From Gimesia chilikensis (GTDB lineage: Bacteria; Planctomycetota; Planctomycetia; Planctomycetales; Planctomycetaceae), in NCBI RefSeq assembly GCF_008329715.1, contig NZ_VTSR01000032.1, positions 620,001 to 684,000 of the forward strand: a stretch of DNA of 64,000 nucleotides, written 5' to 3'. The notes under the pieces are model-generated. The model was given only the letters and a program-made list of their open reading frames with translations. It did no database searches and had not been told where the DNA came from. Shown here piece by piece: positions 9,713-18,144 of this stretch. The stretch's first letter is position 1, and every line of letters begins with the position of its first letter. The position numbers and the translations under genes were made by a program.

Positions 9713-9891
9713 TGGTTGCTGTATTACCTGCCAAGTGACGTTTGCCTGTAAATATCAGGAAAACTATCAGAAAAGAGAATTGTGCTGAAACTAACGGATT
9801 GCGCAGGAGTGATTCAAAAACCGGTCATTGGAAAAATGCACGGATTACGACCTGGTGTGAAAATAAGAAAAATATGCATGTGTGGTAAAAG

Positions 9892-9907
9892 TGGCACATG
9901 GTCTGCT
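9892..9907 (+). promoter_or_regulatory. Sigma-54 (-24/-12) promoter of the pilin/tad operon
   Basis: TGGCAC-ATGGT-CTGCT matches the sigma-54 consensus TGGCAC-N5-TTGCW in every position but one, with GG and GC at the required 12-base spacing. Transcription would start about 12 bases after the GC and leave a leader of roughly 110 bases. A sigma-54 activator gene ends the same locus, which supports the call. Confidence 0.75.
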
Positions 9908-10030
9908 GTATTTTTGCAACGTCTGCGCCGGGCGTATGCAGACAAGTTAATTTACTGGATTGTTAACAGTCACATGATCTTGTGACGCATTCAGTATGCA
10001 TTAACCATCTGATTAATGTGAGGAGTACGA

Positions 10031-10354
10031 ATGAAGATGTTTCAGCAGTTTTGGAATGATGAAGCTGGTTTCGTCGTTTCAACAGAACTTGTGCTGATCG
10101 CTACCGTGTTGGTTCTCGGCATGATTGTCGGTTTGACCACACTGCGTGATCAGGTAATCGCAGAACTCGCAGACGTTGCAGCTGCAATGTCTAACAGCAA
10201 CCAGAGCTATTCCTACTCTGGTATTACAGGCCACTCTTCCAGCACATCAGGATCACTCTTCAATGACAACCTGGATTTCTGTGACCAGAACGATGACACC
10301 AGCGGCACCTTCGTGCACTGCATCACTGTCATTGCAGCTACTACTGGTGAGTAG
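10031..10354 (+). CDS. Extended Flp-like pilin 1
   Basis: 107 residues. It begins with a short cytoplasmic leader, FWNDEAG (residues 7-13), then one long hydrophobic helix (14-36) and a conserved GLTTLRDQV turn, the outline of Flp/type IVb pilins. The likely prepilin peptidase cut is after Gly13, but the conserved Glu sits at +6 (Glu19) and not at the usual +5. About 50 residues follow the helix, with NQSYSYSG...TGHSSS and two cysteines (84, 97) that may form a disulfide, and a final GE. Short Flp pilins lack this domain. A strong GAGGAG site precedes the ATG. It is a pilin or pilus-tip subunit of the Tad system, first gene after a sigma-54 promoter. Confidence 0.85.
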   Translation: MKMFQQFWNDEAGFVVSTELVLIATVLVLGMIVGLTTLRDQVIAELADVAAAMSNSNQSYSYSGITGHSSSTSGSLFNDNLDFCDQNDDTSGTFVHCITVIAATTGE

Positions 10355-10373
10355 TTTGAATACAGCATCTGCC

Positions 10374-10428
10374 TGAGTTGACACAACTCAACGGTCAGCT
10401 GTTGTCCTCTGTTTCCCGCGGGAAGCAG
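10374..10428 (+). terminator. Two intercistronic hairpins after pilin 1
   Basis: TGAGTTG-ACA-CAACTCA (10374-10390) is followed by a second near-perfect hairpin, CTGTTTCCCG/CGGGAAGCAG (10409-10428). Neither has a proper U-run directly after it, so partial termination, processing or 3'-end protection of an abundant pilin message is more likely than full termination. Confidence 0.45.
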
Positions 10429-10510
10429 CCATTACCTTCTGTTTCAATTTTTTATCACTATGTTCAAAAGAACTGACCATGTCAGTTTAAATGATACTTA
10501 AGGAGTTAGA

Positions 10511-10837
10511 ATGAACATGCTTAATAAGTTCTGGAATGATGAGGCAGGTTTTGTTGTCTCATCCGAACTCGTGTTGATCGGAACGATCCTGGTATTAGGG
10601 GTTGTTGTTGGATTGGCCACCGTTCGTGATCAGGTCGTACAGGAACTGGGTGACCTCGCTTTAGCTATCTCAAACATTAATCAAAGTTACAGTTTTTCTG
10701 GTGTAACAGGACACACTTCCAGCGTATCTGGATCTCAGTTCGTTGACCAGACTGACTTCTGTGACACCAACGTCGATACCGCAGGGTCTGAACCTGCTTG
10801 TATTAACGTCACAATTGCTGCTCCCGCTGGTGAGTAG
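10511..10837 (+). CDS. Extended Flp-like pilin 2
   Basis: 108 residues, a close paralogue of pilin 1: the same FWNDEAGFVVS leader end, the same hydrophobic helix followed by VRDQV, the same NQSYSFSGVTGH block, both cysteines at the same positions (84 and 97) and the same GE ending. The Glu is again at +6 after the predicted cut (Glu19). Conserved cysteine positions with drifting sequence between them suggest both copies are functional. Start ATG with AAGGAG 7 bases upstream. It lies between hairpins that flank each pilin gene, as for separately tuned structural subunits of a Flp-type pilus. Confidence 0.85.
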   Translation: MNMLNKFWNDEAGFVVSSELVLIGTILVLGVVVGLATVRDQVVQELGDLALAISNINQSYSFSGVTGHTSSVSGSQFVDQTDFCDTNVDTAGSEPACINVTIAAPAGE

Positions 10838-10864
10838 TACTGATACAGTTTGAGTTTTCAGACT

Positions 10865-10892
10865 GGTTCCCGAGGACGCCCACTCGGGAACC
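10865..10892 (+). terminator. Strong intercistronic hairpin after pilin 2
   Basis: GGTTCCCGAG (10865-10874) pairs perfectly with CTCGGGAACC (10883-10892) across an 8-base loop. It is followed by C's, not T's. It could slow polymerase or protect the 3' end of the pilin message; full rho-independent termination is unlikely. Confidence 0.5.
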
Positions 10893-11009
10893 CCCCTGAA
10901 AAACAGTATTTGAGAAGTTGGTATTGGATTGGCATATAAGATGCACATATATGTGCAGTGTTTGTAAAACACGAGTCAGCATTCTCTCAAAGTCAGGATA
11001 GCAGCAGGA

Positions 11010-11309
11010 ATGAAACTGTTAAGTCAATTTTGGTCGGATGAAGGAGGTAATGTCTCCGCATTCACAACAGTTCTGATGTTGACGATTCTCATCATCGGCA
11101 TCATTCCCGGAGTTGCCACATTACGCGATCATATCGTCCAGAAGTTTGGTGATACAGCGGTGGCTCTGGAGAGCATCGATCAGTCTTACAGTTATACGGT
11201 CAACGGTGTAACAAGTCAGTATCACGACTCGGATACGGGGACGTTAACGGATCCCCTGAACGGAGCTCCTGCCGATCTGGATCTGACAATTGCTCCTGCC
11301 GGAGAATAA
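11010..11309 (+). CDS. Extended Flp-like pilin 3, diverged
   Basis: 99 residues, related to the two preceding pilins by FWSDEGG at the leader end, the hydrophobic helix, VATLRDHIV, the DQSYSY block and the final APAGE. It has lost both cysteines, and the Glu of the pilin motif is Thr at position 19. The residue after the predicted cut is Asn instead of Phe. Without the Glu, assembly into a filament in the usual way would be impaired, so it may be a minor or tip subunit. An AGGA site lies upstream of the ATG. It is the last small gene before cpaB. Confidence 0.75.
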   Translation: MKLLSQFWSDEGGNVSAFTTVLMLTILIIGIIPGVATLRDHIVQKFGDTAVALESIDQSYSYTVNGVTSQYHDSDTGTLTDPLNGAPADLDLTIAPAGE

Positions 11310-11316
11310 AATAGAA

Positions 11317-11336
11317 ACTGATCTGGAACGATCAGT
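11317..11336 (+). terminator. Short hairpin after pilin 3
   Basis: ACTGATC (11317-11323) and GATCAGT (11330-11336) form a 7-base stem with a 6-base loop, followed by AAATTAAT. It is weaker than the other intercistronic hairpins but occupies the same position relative to its pilin gene. Confidence 0.3.
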
Positions 11337-11430
11337 AAATTAATCGAAACAATGTGTCATCTGCTGTGAGATAACAGCTTCAGCGGATGAAGTGAAATTT
11401 TTTTAAATCGAAGATTTCAGGGAAGTTAAC

Positions 11431-12429
11431 GTGGCAAAAATTAGTCCAGGAACAATGACGGCAGCGATTTTCGCAATTCTTTTAGGCTTAGGCGCAGCTT
11501 ATACAGTGAGGCAGTTCCTGCATAAGCAACCGGGCCCTGTCGTGTTAGCAGAAGATCCACCAGCGAAACCACGGCAGGTCTTCATTCCCATCGCTTCACG
11601 AGACCTCGTGCCAGGGCAGACATTGTCTCTGGATGATATCTCCATTTTGAAGATGCTTCCCGATCAGGTTGATAAGCGATTCAAACCAAATGGGCTGCAA
11701 CGGATCATGGCGACTGAATTTATTCAGGGCCGGGTGCTGAAATCGGAAATCAAAGCCGGAGAGCCGTTCCATACAGTTGATCTGTATGCAACAGGAATGG
11801 GCCCGGGACTGTCCGATACTCTTGAGCCTGGTAATCGCGCTGTCACTGTTTCCATCCACAAAATTGGGAATGTGGCCGGTTTCTCACGTCCTGGAGCAAT
11901 TGTTGATGTTCTGTTCCGCTCACACGAAACAGATGGGATTCCCGAGACTACCATTACCCTGCTCGAAAAAGTACGCGTTCTGGCTGTAGATCAGACTTCT
12001 GTTCCCGGACATAAAGTCGGAATGGGAAGTAAAGATTCTGCCGATTATCCTGTTACTCTCGAAGTATCGCCCGAACAGGGCAAAGTCCTCAAGGTCGTTG
12101 AGGATCATGGCGTCCTGAGCCTGGCGCTGCGGAACCCCAATGAAAACACTGAAGTGGTTTCTGCTGGACGTTCGAGCGATCGCCTGACATTGTCAAACAT
12201 TCTAGGATTCATCCCCAATCAGCGAGTTTCCAGTATGGATATCTATCGGGGTGGCTCATTAAATACAGTGCACTTTAAAGGCAACCGTGCCTACAAGAGC
12301 CAGAACTGGATCGACGCAATCGAAACTCCTGTTGCTTCAGAAGTGATTCCCTCAAGCAAAGCAACAACAACGATGAAGCAGGACGAGAATAAGACTTCGG
12401 AGATTTCTGTTCCCGCCAGTGGACTTTAA
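11431..12429 (+). CDS. cpaB: Flp pilus assembly protein CpaB/RcpC
   Basis: 332 residues. A hydrophobic N-terminal helix (about residues 9-24) anchors the protein. An SAF-like domain follows (about 45-110, with VFIPIASRDLVPGQTLSLDDI and a later FIQGRVLKSEIKAGEPF, the usual pattern). The middle domain carries RAVTVSIHKIGNVAGFSRPGAIVDVLF, the characteristic RcpC/CpaB block. CpaB is a periplasmic partner of the Tad secretin channel, yet no secretin gene (rcpA/cpaC) follows here, where one is usually found. Start GTG at 11431 with AGGGAAG upstream. The C-terminal 60 residues are diverged and polar. Confidence 0.9.
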   Translation: MAKISPGTMTAAIFAILLGLGAAYTVRQFLHKQPGPVVLAEDPPAKPRQVFIPIASRDLVPGQTLSLDDISILKMLPDQVDKRFKPNGLQRIMATEFIQGRVLKSEIKAGEPFHTVDLYATGMGPGLSDTLEPGNRAVTVSIHKIGNVAGFSRPGAIVDVLFRSHETDGIPETTITLLEKVRVLAVDQTSVPGHKVGMGSKDSADYPVTLEVSPEQGKVLKVVEDHGVLSLALRNPNENTEVVSAGRSSDRLTLSNILGFIPNQRVSSMDIYRGGSLNTVHFKGNRAYKSQNWIDAIETPVASEVIPSSKATTTMKQDENKTSEISVPASGL

Positions 12430-12598
12430 ACCCAGAAAAGAATCAGAGCGTCGACCGATAAGTTGATGATAGTCTGATTTCTCAGAATTCCTGGGTGATT
12501 GGCGCAGTTTTGAAGTCAGTTTGTTATTGAAGTCCGTTCAGGAAGGAGTTTCTGCTCCAGACTGATCGTGCTGGGAAACTATATCTGTAGGTTACGAC

Positions 12599-13945
12599 AT
12601 GGAATCACTTCGCACAAAAAAACTTTTTCTGGAGCCCGAAAGCTATCTTCCAGAAAACAGAGAGGCAGAATTGAACTTTCAGAAACAGAAAGTTCTGATT
12701 CATCAGGAGCTGGTAGATTCCCTCGATCTGTCAATGCTGGCTCAAATCTCAGAAAAAGAACTTTCCGGGGAAGTGCGAGCCGTTGCCACAGAAATCTGTG
12801 ATGAGCATGCATCTGTACTGGAGGGGATCGATCGGGAGCGGCTACTTGACGAACTGTTGAGCGAAGTCTTCGGGCTGGGACCACTTGATCAACTGATGGC
12901 AGATACGACCATCAGTGATATTCTGGTGAATCACGCCTACGAAATTCATATCGAACGGAATGGTCAACTCGAAGAATCAGATGTCATCTTTGCTGACAAT
13001 CAGCATCTGATGCGGATTATCCAGAGAATTGTCTCACGTGTTGGCAGACGTATCGATGAAGTGAATCCCATGGTGGATGCGCGTCTGCCTGATGGGTCCC
13101 GTATCAATGCAATCATTCCTCCGCTGGCACTGAATGGTCCTTCACTGTCCATTCGCCGCTTTGGTACTGTTCCATTGGAAATTGATGACCTGATCGAGAA
13201 AAAGTCTCTGACTCCAGAGATTGTAGATTTTCTGGCAGCTGTCGTGGATTCCAGGATCAGCATGCTGATTTCAGGGGGCACGGGTAGTGGTAAAACCACA
13301 TTGCTGAATGCGTTGTCCAACTTCATTCCTCGGGAAGAACGTCTGGTTACCATCGAGGATTCAGCGGAATTGCTGCTGCAGCACAAGCATGTGGTTCGTC
13401 TGGAAACCAAAACGGAAAACACCGAAGGTGTCGGTGAAATTTCTCAGCGACAACTTGTCAAAAACAGTCTGCGTATGCGTCCGGACCGGATCATCATCGG
13501 TGAGGTTCGTGGAGCGGAAGCCCTGGATATGCTGCAGGCCATGAATACTGGTCACGAAGGCTCGATGACGACCATCCATGCCAATGACACTCGGGATGCC
13601 CTGGCTCGTCTGGAAATGATGGTTGCCATGAGTGGTTTCGACTTACCACTTCCTGTTATCCGCCAGTACATCGCCAATGGTATCGGCATCGTTCTGCATG
13701 GGGCCCGCCTTAAAGGGGGGCAACGCTGTATCACCCGTGTTTCTGAGATTATCGCATTGAATGAGCGGGGAGATTACCAGGTCGAGGATATCTTTGGTTT
13801 CGAACAAACGGGCCTGGATGATCAGGGGAACGCTATCGGTCATTTTTATTCCACAGGTTACCGACCTGCATGTCTGAAGCGAATGGAAGCATCCGGGATC
13901 AGGCTGAGCGATCAGATTTTTGAACAAAAAGCGTTCAAAGCCTGA
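12599..13945 (+). CDS. cpaF: Tad pilus assembly ATPase CpaF/TadA
   Basis: 448-residue secretion ATPase of the VirB11/GspE superfamily that drives Flp pilus assembly from the cytoplasm. An N-terminal domain (about residues 1-185) is followed by Walker [10 protein letters not shown] (226-234), an Asp/Glu-box region ([11 protein letters not shown]), the Walker B-like block [16 protein letters not shown] and the His box around [15 protein letters not shown]-type sequence ([17 protein letters not shown]) is typical of CpaF. All catalytic motifs look intact. It lies between cpaB and tadB on the same strand, with no room for cpaE or a secretin. Confidence 0.95.
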   Translation: MESLRTKKLFLEPESYLPENREAELNFQKQKVLIHQELVDSLDLSMLAQISEKELSGEVRAVATEICDEHASVLEGIDRERLLDELLSEVFGLGPLDQLMADTTISDILVNHAYEIHIERNGQLEESDVIFADNQHLMRIIQRIVSRVGRRIDEVNPMVDARLPDGSRINAIIPPLALNGPSLSIRRFGTVPLEIDDLIEKKSLTPEIVDFLAAVVDSRISMLISGGTGSGKTTLLNALSNFIPREERLVTIEDSAELLLQHKHVVRLETKTENTEGVGEISQRQLVKNSLRMRPDRIIIGEVRGAEALDMLQAMNTGHEGSMTTIHANDTRDALARLEMMVAMSGFDLPLPVIRQYIANGIGIVLHGARLKGGQRCITRVSEIIALNERGDYQVEDIFGFEQTGLDDQGNAIGHFYSTGYRPACLKRMEASGIRLSDQIFEQKAFKA

Positions 13946-14002
13946 TTGTCCTGATTTCTGACACAAGAGTTTGAGTTTTACTGGTAGTGGAGAAAGTGGG
14001 AA

Positions 14003-14935
14003 GTGAACAGTTCATCGGTAGCATTATTGTGCTTTGTTGCAGTGACAGTAGCTGTTCTGGCTGTCTACCTTATCGTTCGGGATTTATCTGGAGTCAACAA
14101 GTCCGGTTCTGGTAGATTTGGGGGACGTCCCCGCCTGCGAAGAATTCCGAACGTTTTCGACCAGGAACCCGCCCGCAGTCTGCTGGGAAAGATCGACCAG
14201 AGTTTTGATCGACTCATTCTGGAAAATGGATCTGAGTTTACCCCCTTCTCTGCCTTCCTGATGATTGTCGCCTGTGGACTGGCCATTGGTGGTATGATCT
14301 TCGTTTATACCGATCTGCCACTGGCAGGAATTGCCGGGATGTGTGCCGGGATGGTAGCGGTCCTGATTGTTCTGCATCACCGCCGGAAAAAACGGATGCA
14401 GAGAATTCAGGAAGAACTACCCGAAATGATCGACCTGCTGGCTCGGTCAACGCACGCTGGTGCCAGTCTGGAGCAGGCGATCGCTATTGTTGGAGAAGAG
14501 ACCAGAGGTCCTCTCAGCTATGAGTTCAGACGATGTGCCCGTCAACTTGACATGAACATGTCGATTCCTGCTGTCATGAAATCTCTCTCCAGTCGAATTC
14601 AACTAATTGATCTGAAAATTCTGACATCCACATTAATGCTTTATCGCAAGACGGGTGGGAATTTACCCGCTAATCTGGAAAGAATGGCTGATGTCATCCG
14701 GGATCGTATCAATTACCGCCGTCAGATGCGGGCTTCTACGGGAGCAGGACGTGCTTCGGCAGTTTTAATGACCGTTGTTGCTCCTGTCGCGTTTGTCGTT
14801 CTGCTGGTCGCTTTTCCTGAGCATGTTTCTAATCTGTATACGGATCCGATCGGTAATATTCTGCTGATGATCGCTTTTGTGCTGGAAGTGGTCGGTATTT
14901 TCTGGGTCTCCGCCCTGTTGAGAACGGACTATTAA
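14003..14935 (+). CDS. tadB: Tad pilus inner-membrane protein TadB
   Basis: 310 residues with one N-terminal membrane helix, a pair of helices near residues 85-125, and two more at the C-terminus (about 250-270 and 285-305). Between them lies a GspF/T2SSF domain with the typical LPEMIDLLARSTHAGASLEQAI block (split: it starts at about residue 139). TadB forms the inner-membrane platform with TadC. Start is GTG at 14003 with GGAG 10 bases upstream; no ATG suits better. 57 bases after cpaF and 51 before tadC, so one operon. Confidence 0.92.
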   Translation: MNSSSVALLCFVAVTVAVLAVYLIVRDLSGVNKSGSGRFGGRPRLRRIPNVFDQEPARSLLGKIDQSFDRLILENGSEFTPFSAFLMIVACGLAIGGMIFVYTDLPLAGIAGMCAGMVAVLIVLHHRRKKRMQRIQEELPEMIDLLARSTHAGASLEQAIAIVGEETRGPLSYEFRRCARQLDMNMSIPAVMKSLSSRIQLIDLKILTSTLMLYRKTGGNLPANLERMADVIRDRINYRRQMRASTGAGRASAVLMTVVAPVAFVVLLVAFPEHVSNLYTDPIGNILLMIAFVLEVVGIFWVSALLRTDY

Positions 14936-14986
14936 ACTACGACTTCAATCTGCTGAAAAGCTGATCCAAATATTAAAGAGCCTCAC

Positions 14987-15997
14987 ATGTTTTTAGATCT
15001 CATCACAATCGCCACATTTTTGCTGGTCTGCTTTGTATTCTTCCTGGTAGGGGATGCGATTGCAGCCGGAAATCGTGCTGGTAGAAAAAAAGAATTAAAT
15101 CGTGGAGAAGGTTCTGGAGGTTCGACGTATTCAGCCTCGCATGTTGGTGCGTTTAAACGTGCCATGGCAGGGGTAATTCCTCAGTCGGATCAGGAAATCA
15201 AAAAGATTGAACTCGACCTGAAACGGGCCGGCTATTACAGGTCGACCGCCTTGGTTGAATATCTGGCGACCCGAAATATTTTGATCGTAATGGTATTGAT
15301 CGGCACTGGTATTGGATGTGTACTTGCAGATCCAGGTACCAATTACCCCGAGATTATTCTGGTAGCAGGCTTACTGGTAGCAGGCAGTGGATATGGTTTG
15401 CCTCGAATGGTATTGCACAACCAGGCCAGCCGTAGAGTAAACCGGATTCAAAAAGGTCTTCCGGATGCACTTGACCTGGTCATGATGTGTCTGACCGGTG
15501 GTGTGCCCTTGCGTACTGCATTGAAACGGGTTACCGAGGAAGTTCGATTTTCACACCCTGATATCGCTGTTGAGTTTGACATCATCCGGCGACACGCTGA
15601 TGCCAATTCCATGGCCGATGCTTTGAAGCAGTTCGCCCGACGAATCGATGCACCTGATGTCAACACGCTCTCTCTGATGATTTCTCAGACAGAAAGACTG
15701 GGGACCAATGTATCTACTGCATTGATCGATTTTGCTGACGGGATTCGCCGAAAGTATCGTCAACGGGCGGAAGAACATTCCAGCAAGACAAGTATCAAGC
15801 TGTTGTTTCCGGTTATCTTCTGCATGGCACCACCGATTTATATCCTGTTCTTTGCTCCTGCCGTGCTTGAATTGCGAAACTTTCTGATTCGCGAGCATCG
15901 TCCTGGCGGGATTCTGGAACCCTCTACCTACGGTGAGACGATCAGCGCCACTTCAGAGAGCGTTCTGGAGCAGAACTCAACTGGCGGTAATCAGTAG
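14987..15997 (+). CDS. tadC: Tad pilus inner-membrane protein TadC
   Basis: 336 residues, second T2SSF-domain platform protein of the Tad machine. It has an N-terminal helix, a helix pair at about 95-145, the signature GLPDALDLVMMCLTGGVPL (about residues 158-176) and a C-terminal helix (LLFPVIFCMAPPIYILFF). The last 40 residues are polar. The protein follows TadB directly and ends 85 bases before a convergent sigma-54 activator gene. Downstream tadD/E/F/G genes, common in tad loci, are missing here. Confidence 0.92.
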   Translation: MFLDLITIATFLLVCFVFFLVGDAIAAGNRAGRKKELNRGEGSGGSTYSASHVGAFKRAMAGVIPQSDQEIKKIELDLKRAGYYRSTALVEYLATRNILIVMVLIGTGIGCVLADPGTNYPEIILVAGLLVAGSGYGLPRMVLHNQASRRVNRIQKGLPDALDLVMMCLTGGVPLRTALKRVTEEVRFSHPDIAVEFDIIRRHADANSMADALKQFARRIDAPDVNTLSLMISQTERLGTNVSTALIDFADGIRRKYRQRAEEHSSKTSIKLLFPVIFCMAPPIYILFFAPAVLELRNFLIREHRPGGILEPSTYGETISATSESVLEQNSTGGNQ

Positions 15998-16082
15998 GGG
16001 CGTCTGATTAAGCGACTTGGACTCGCATCAGATTCACTGAAAACTCTCCCTGTGGGAAAGCACGAGCAACCAACCTCCGGAT

Positions 16083-17501
16083 CTAACTTTCCGTTTGCAG
16101 TTTGGTTTTGCCAGAATCCAGCATCCCATACTTGCGCATCTTCTTGTAAAGCCCGACCCGACTGATTCCCAGGGCTTTCGCAGTCGCTGTTTTGCGATAG
16201 CCATTCTCAGAAAGCGATTTGAGCAACAGGTGCTTCTCATTGTGTGCAACCTGATCTGCCAAGGTTTGATTCTCTGCAGAGACTGTCTGAATCTGAGGAT
16301 CGCGCTGGACTTCCTGGAACAGATTTGGAGAAAATTCGTGAGTAGTCAGCTCACCATTACTTGAGAACAGGACGGCCCGTTGAATCTGATTTTTGAGCTC
16401 TCTTAAGTTGCCGGGCCAACTGTATTGTTTGAGAAGGTCCAGAACCTTGCGATGGATTTTCGTGACCGAGATCGCATGTTGCTGACAGCATTCCTTGATA
16501 AAGAGCAAAGTGAGGGGAATGATATCATTCGGACGTTCTCTCAGTGCAGGCAAGCGGAATTGCAGAACATTCAAGCGATAGTAGAGGTCGGAACGGAATT
16601 TATTATTTCGTGTCAGCTCATCAAGCTCCACATTCGCGGCGACAATCAATCGCGCTTCAGAGATACGGGACTCGGTTGACCCTACAGGCTCGAACTGACC
16701 AGTTTCGATTACCTTCAATAGCTTGGCCTGGTCCTTGGGAGACAGGATGTCGATTTCATCCAGTAACAGTGTGCCCTTCCCTGCGGCTTCGAAGTGACCT
16801 ATTTTTGACCGCTCTGCACCTGTGAATGAACCACGTAAATGGCCAAACAGCTCGCTTTCGATCAGATCAGAGGGAAGCGCACCGCAGGCAATGTTCTGAA
16901 ATGGTTCATCTTTTCTGGGCGAGAGTTCATGGATCATGGAGGCCAGCGTGGTTTTTCCGGTACCAGTCTCGCCAATCAGCAGCAAAGTAACATTGTGCCT
17001 GGCGATCTTCGAAATCTGGTCGACAATCGGAATCATTTCCGGAGTGTATGTAGTCACCTGCTTCTTATGATCAAAGATTTGACGAGATTCAGGCAGGCTC
17101 TCTGGAATGATTTTAGGCTCAAGTTGTGCGAGCTCTTCTGCCAGCAGATTTAACTCTTCAGGCACTGGGGGAAATTCCAGAAAGGCATCCGTGATGAAAT
17201 TCGCAGTTTCGACGTATTCGACGGGTAGAAACTGATCAAGAATCGTGACGACATTGACTGGGAATTCACAAATTTCTCTCAGATACGATAATACGGAGCT
17301 GCGATCATCGGATTCAGAGGGTAAGTCGTGAGGTCTCAAATCCAGGTAAACAGTTGCCGGAGAAGCATTCTGGATCCGCTCCATTAGTTCAGGCAACGAC
17401 TTTGCCAGACTGACCTGGCTATGAATCTGCTGCAGCAAGCCTGGTTTGAGGATGGATTCTAATTTGGAGTCGAAAGTGTAAATAATCCCCAGAGATGGCA
17501 T
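16083..17501 (-). CDS. Sigma-54-dependent transcriptional activator
   Basis: 472 residues. The N-terminal 125 residues have a receiver-like outline: VYLDLRP keeps an Asp at the acceptor position, but the usual N-terminal acidic pair is missing and the active-site Lys is replaced (LEFPPVPEEL). The AAA+ domain has Walker A GETGTGKTT, the sigma-54 contact loop GSFTGA (an accepted GAFTGA variant, about 225-230) and Walker B LLLDEIDI. A Fis-type helix-turn-helix (KTATAKALGISRVGLYKKM) ends the protein. ATG 17501 has AAAGGAG five bases upstream. It converges on tadC, and -24/-12 promoters precede both pilin loci, so it probably controls pilus expression. Confidence 0.92.
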   Translation of the reverse strand: MPSLGIIYTFDSKLESILKPGLLQQIHSQVSLAKSLPELMERIQNASPATVYLDLRPHDLPSESDDRSSVLSYLREICEFPVNVVTILDQFLPVEYVETANFITDAFLEFPPVPEELNLLAEELAQLEPKIIPESLPESRQIFDHKKQVTTYTPEMIPIVDQISKIARHNVTLLLIGETGTGKTTLASMIHELSPRKDEPFQNIACGALPSDLIESELFGHLRGSFTGAERSKIGHFEAAGKGTLLLDEIDILSPKDQAKLLKVIETGQFEPVGSTESRISEARLIVAANVELDELTRNNKFRSDLYYRLNVLQFRLPALRERPNDIIPLTLLFIKECCQQHAISVTKIHRKVLDLLKQYSWPGNLRELKNQIQRAVLFSSNGELTTHEFSPNLFQEVQRDPQIQTVSAENQTLADQVAHNEKHLLLKSLSENGYRKTATAKALGISRVGLYKKMRKYGMLDSGKTKLQTES

Positions 17502-18144
17502 CACAGCTCCTTTGTTCTCTTGGAAATAGACCCAGGCTGTGAGTTTGAGGATGGCCCGGATTCAGTTTTTATTTGCAATCAAAAAATCTGATTGAGTGAT
17601 TCTATAGTTAAGATGGAATCGCTTGCGTTGTTTGGGTGGAATATGGCGATTGCGATGTTGGGATTACGATAACAAACGTTATCACCAAAATCAAATATGT
17701 AATCTTGAGGAAATAGGAGTTCTTTCAGGTTGCTGGATCTTTTTAAACGGCCATATCCTGACAGCCAAGGTATGAAAGACATAAGTGTTTAAATGGTATT
17801 TGTTTATGGCGCCTAATTGGGTTGTCGTTGATGTGTTGACTGTTCTGCTGTCTGCTAAAAATGATTTGATCAGGTCGGAATCGTAAGAAATAATTCACTC
17901 TGATGAGACAGTCTTGAGAACATCACCGGTCCAGTTACTCCTGTCGTACCATTTTGCAGGTAACTGTCAGAAATACATCTCATGCTCATTACAGCACCGG
18001 ATGAGGAATTCGGAATCTCAAAGGCTGGGTTCAGTCGATAGACAGGATTAAGGAGAAGCTTGTCGGTTACAGCACGGATCGCTCTGAACAAATACAGTAG
18101 ATCAATTTGATCTGCTTACTTCTTTTCTGGCGATTCTTTTACTG
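17502..18144. other. 643-base divergent spacer
   Basis: It lies between the sigma-54 activator gene (left, leftward) and a secreted coiled-coil protein gene (right, rightward). Two short leftward frames (67 and 73 codons) lack ribosome sites and recognisable features. The only notable element is a perfect palindrome at 18099-18113. I see no tRNA, rRNA or clear terminator; a small RNA cannot be excluded. Confidence 0.5.
18099..18113. promoter_or_regulatory. Palindrome, possible operator
   Basis: AGATCAA-T-TTGATCT is a perfect 7-base inverted repeat around one base, 31 bases upstream of the ATG at 18145. Its position suits an operator overlapping a promoter or leader. No regulator can be named. 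Confidence 0.3.

Larger units (their letters stand above)
9553..10030. other. Upstream regulatory region of the pilin operon
   Basis: 478 bases without a convincing gene. It holds a sigma-54-type promoter (9892-9907), an inverted repeat at 9687-9712 that could be an activator site, and a roughly 110-base untranslated leader before the first pilin. A 67-codon frame starting with GTG at 9782 runs across the promoter and has no family features, so I do not call it. Confidence 0.6.

Noticed and set aside
9782-9985. 67-codon frame before the pilin operon
   Set aside because: It starts with GTG without a ribosome site and runs across the sigma-54 promoter.
12500-12515. Possible sigma-54 promoter before cpaF (TGGCGC-AGTTT-TGAAG)
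   Set aside because: The essential GC of the -12 element is missing, so only the -24 half matches.
17579-18091. Two short leftward frames in the spacer upstream of the activator gene
   Set aside because: No ribosome sites, no hydrophobic or family patterns, and uneven composition.
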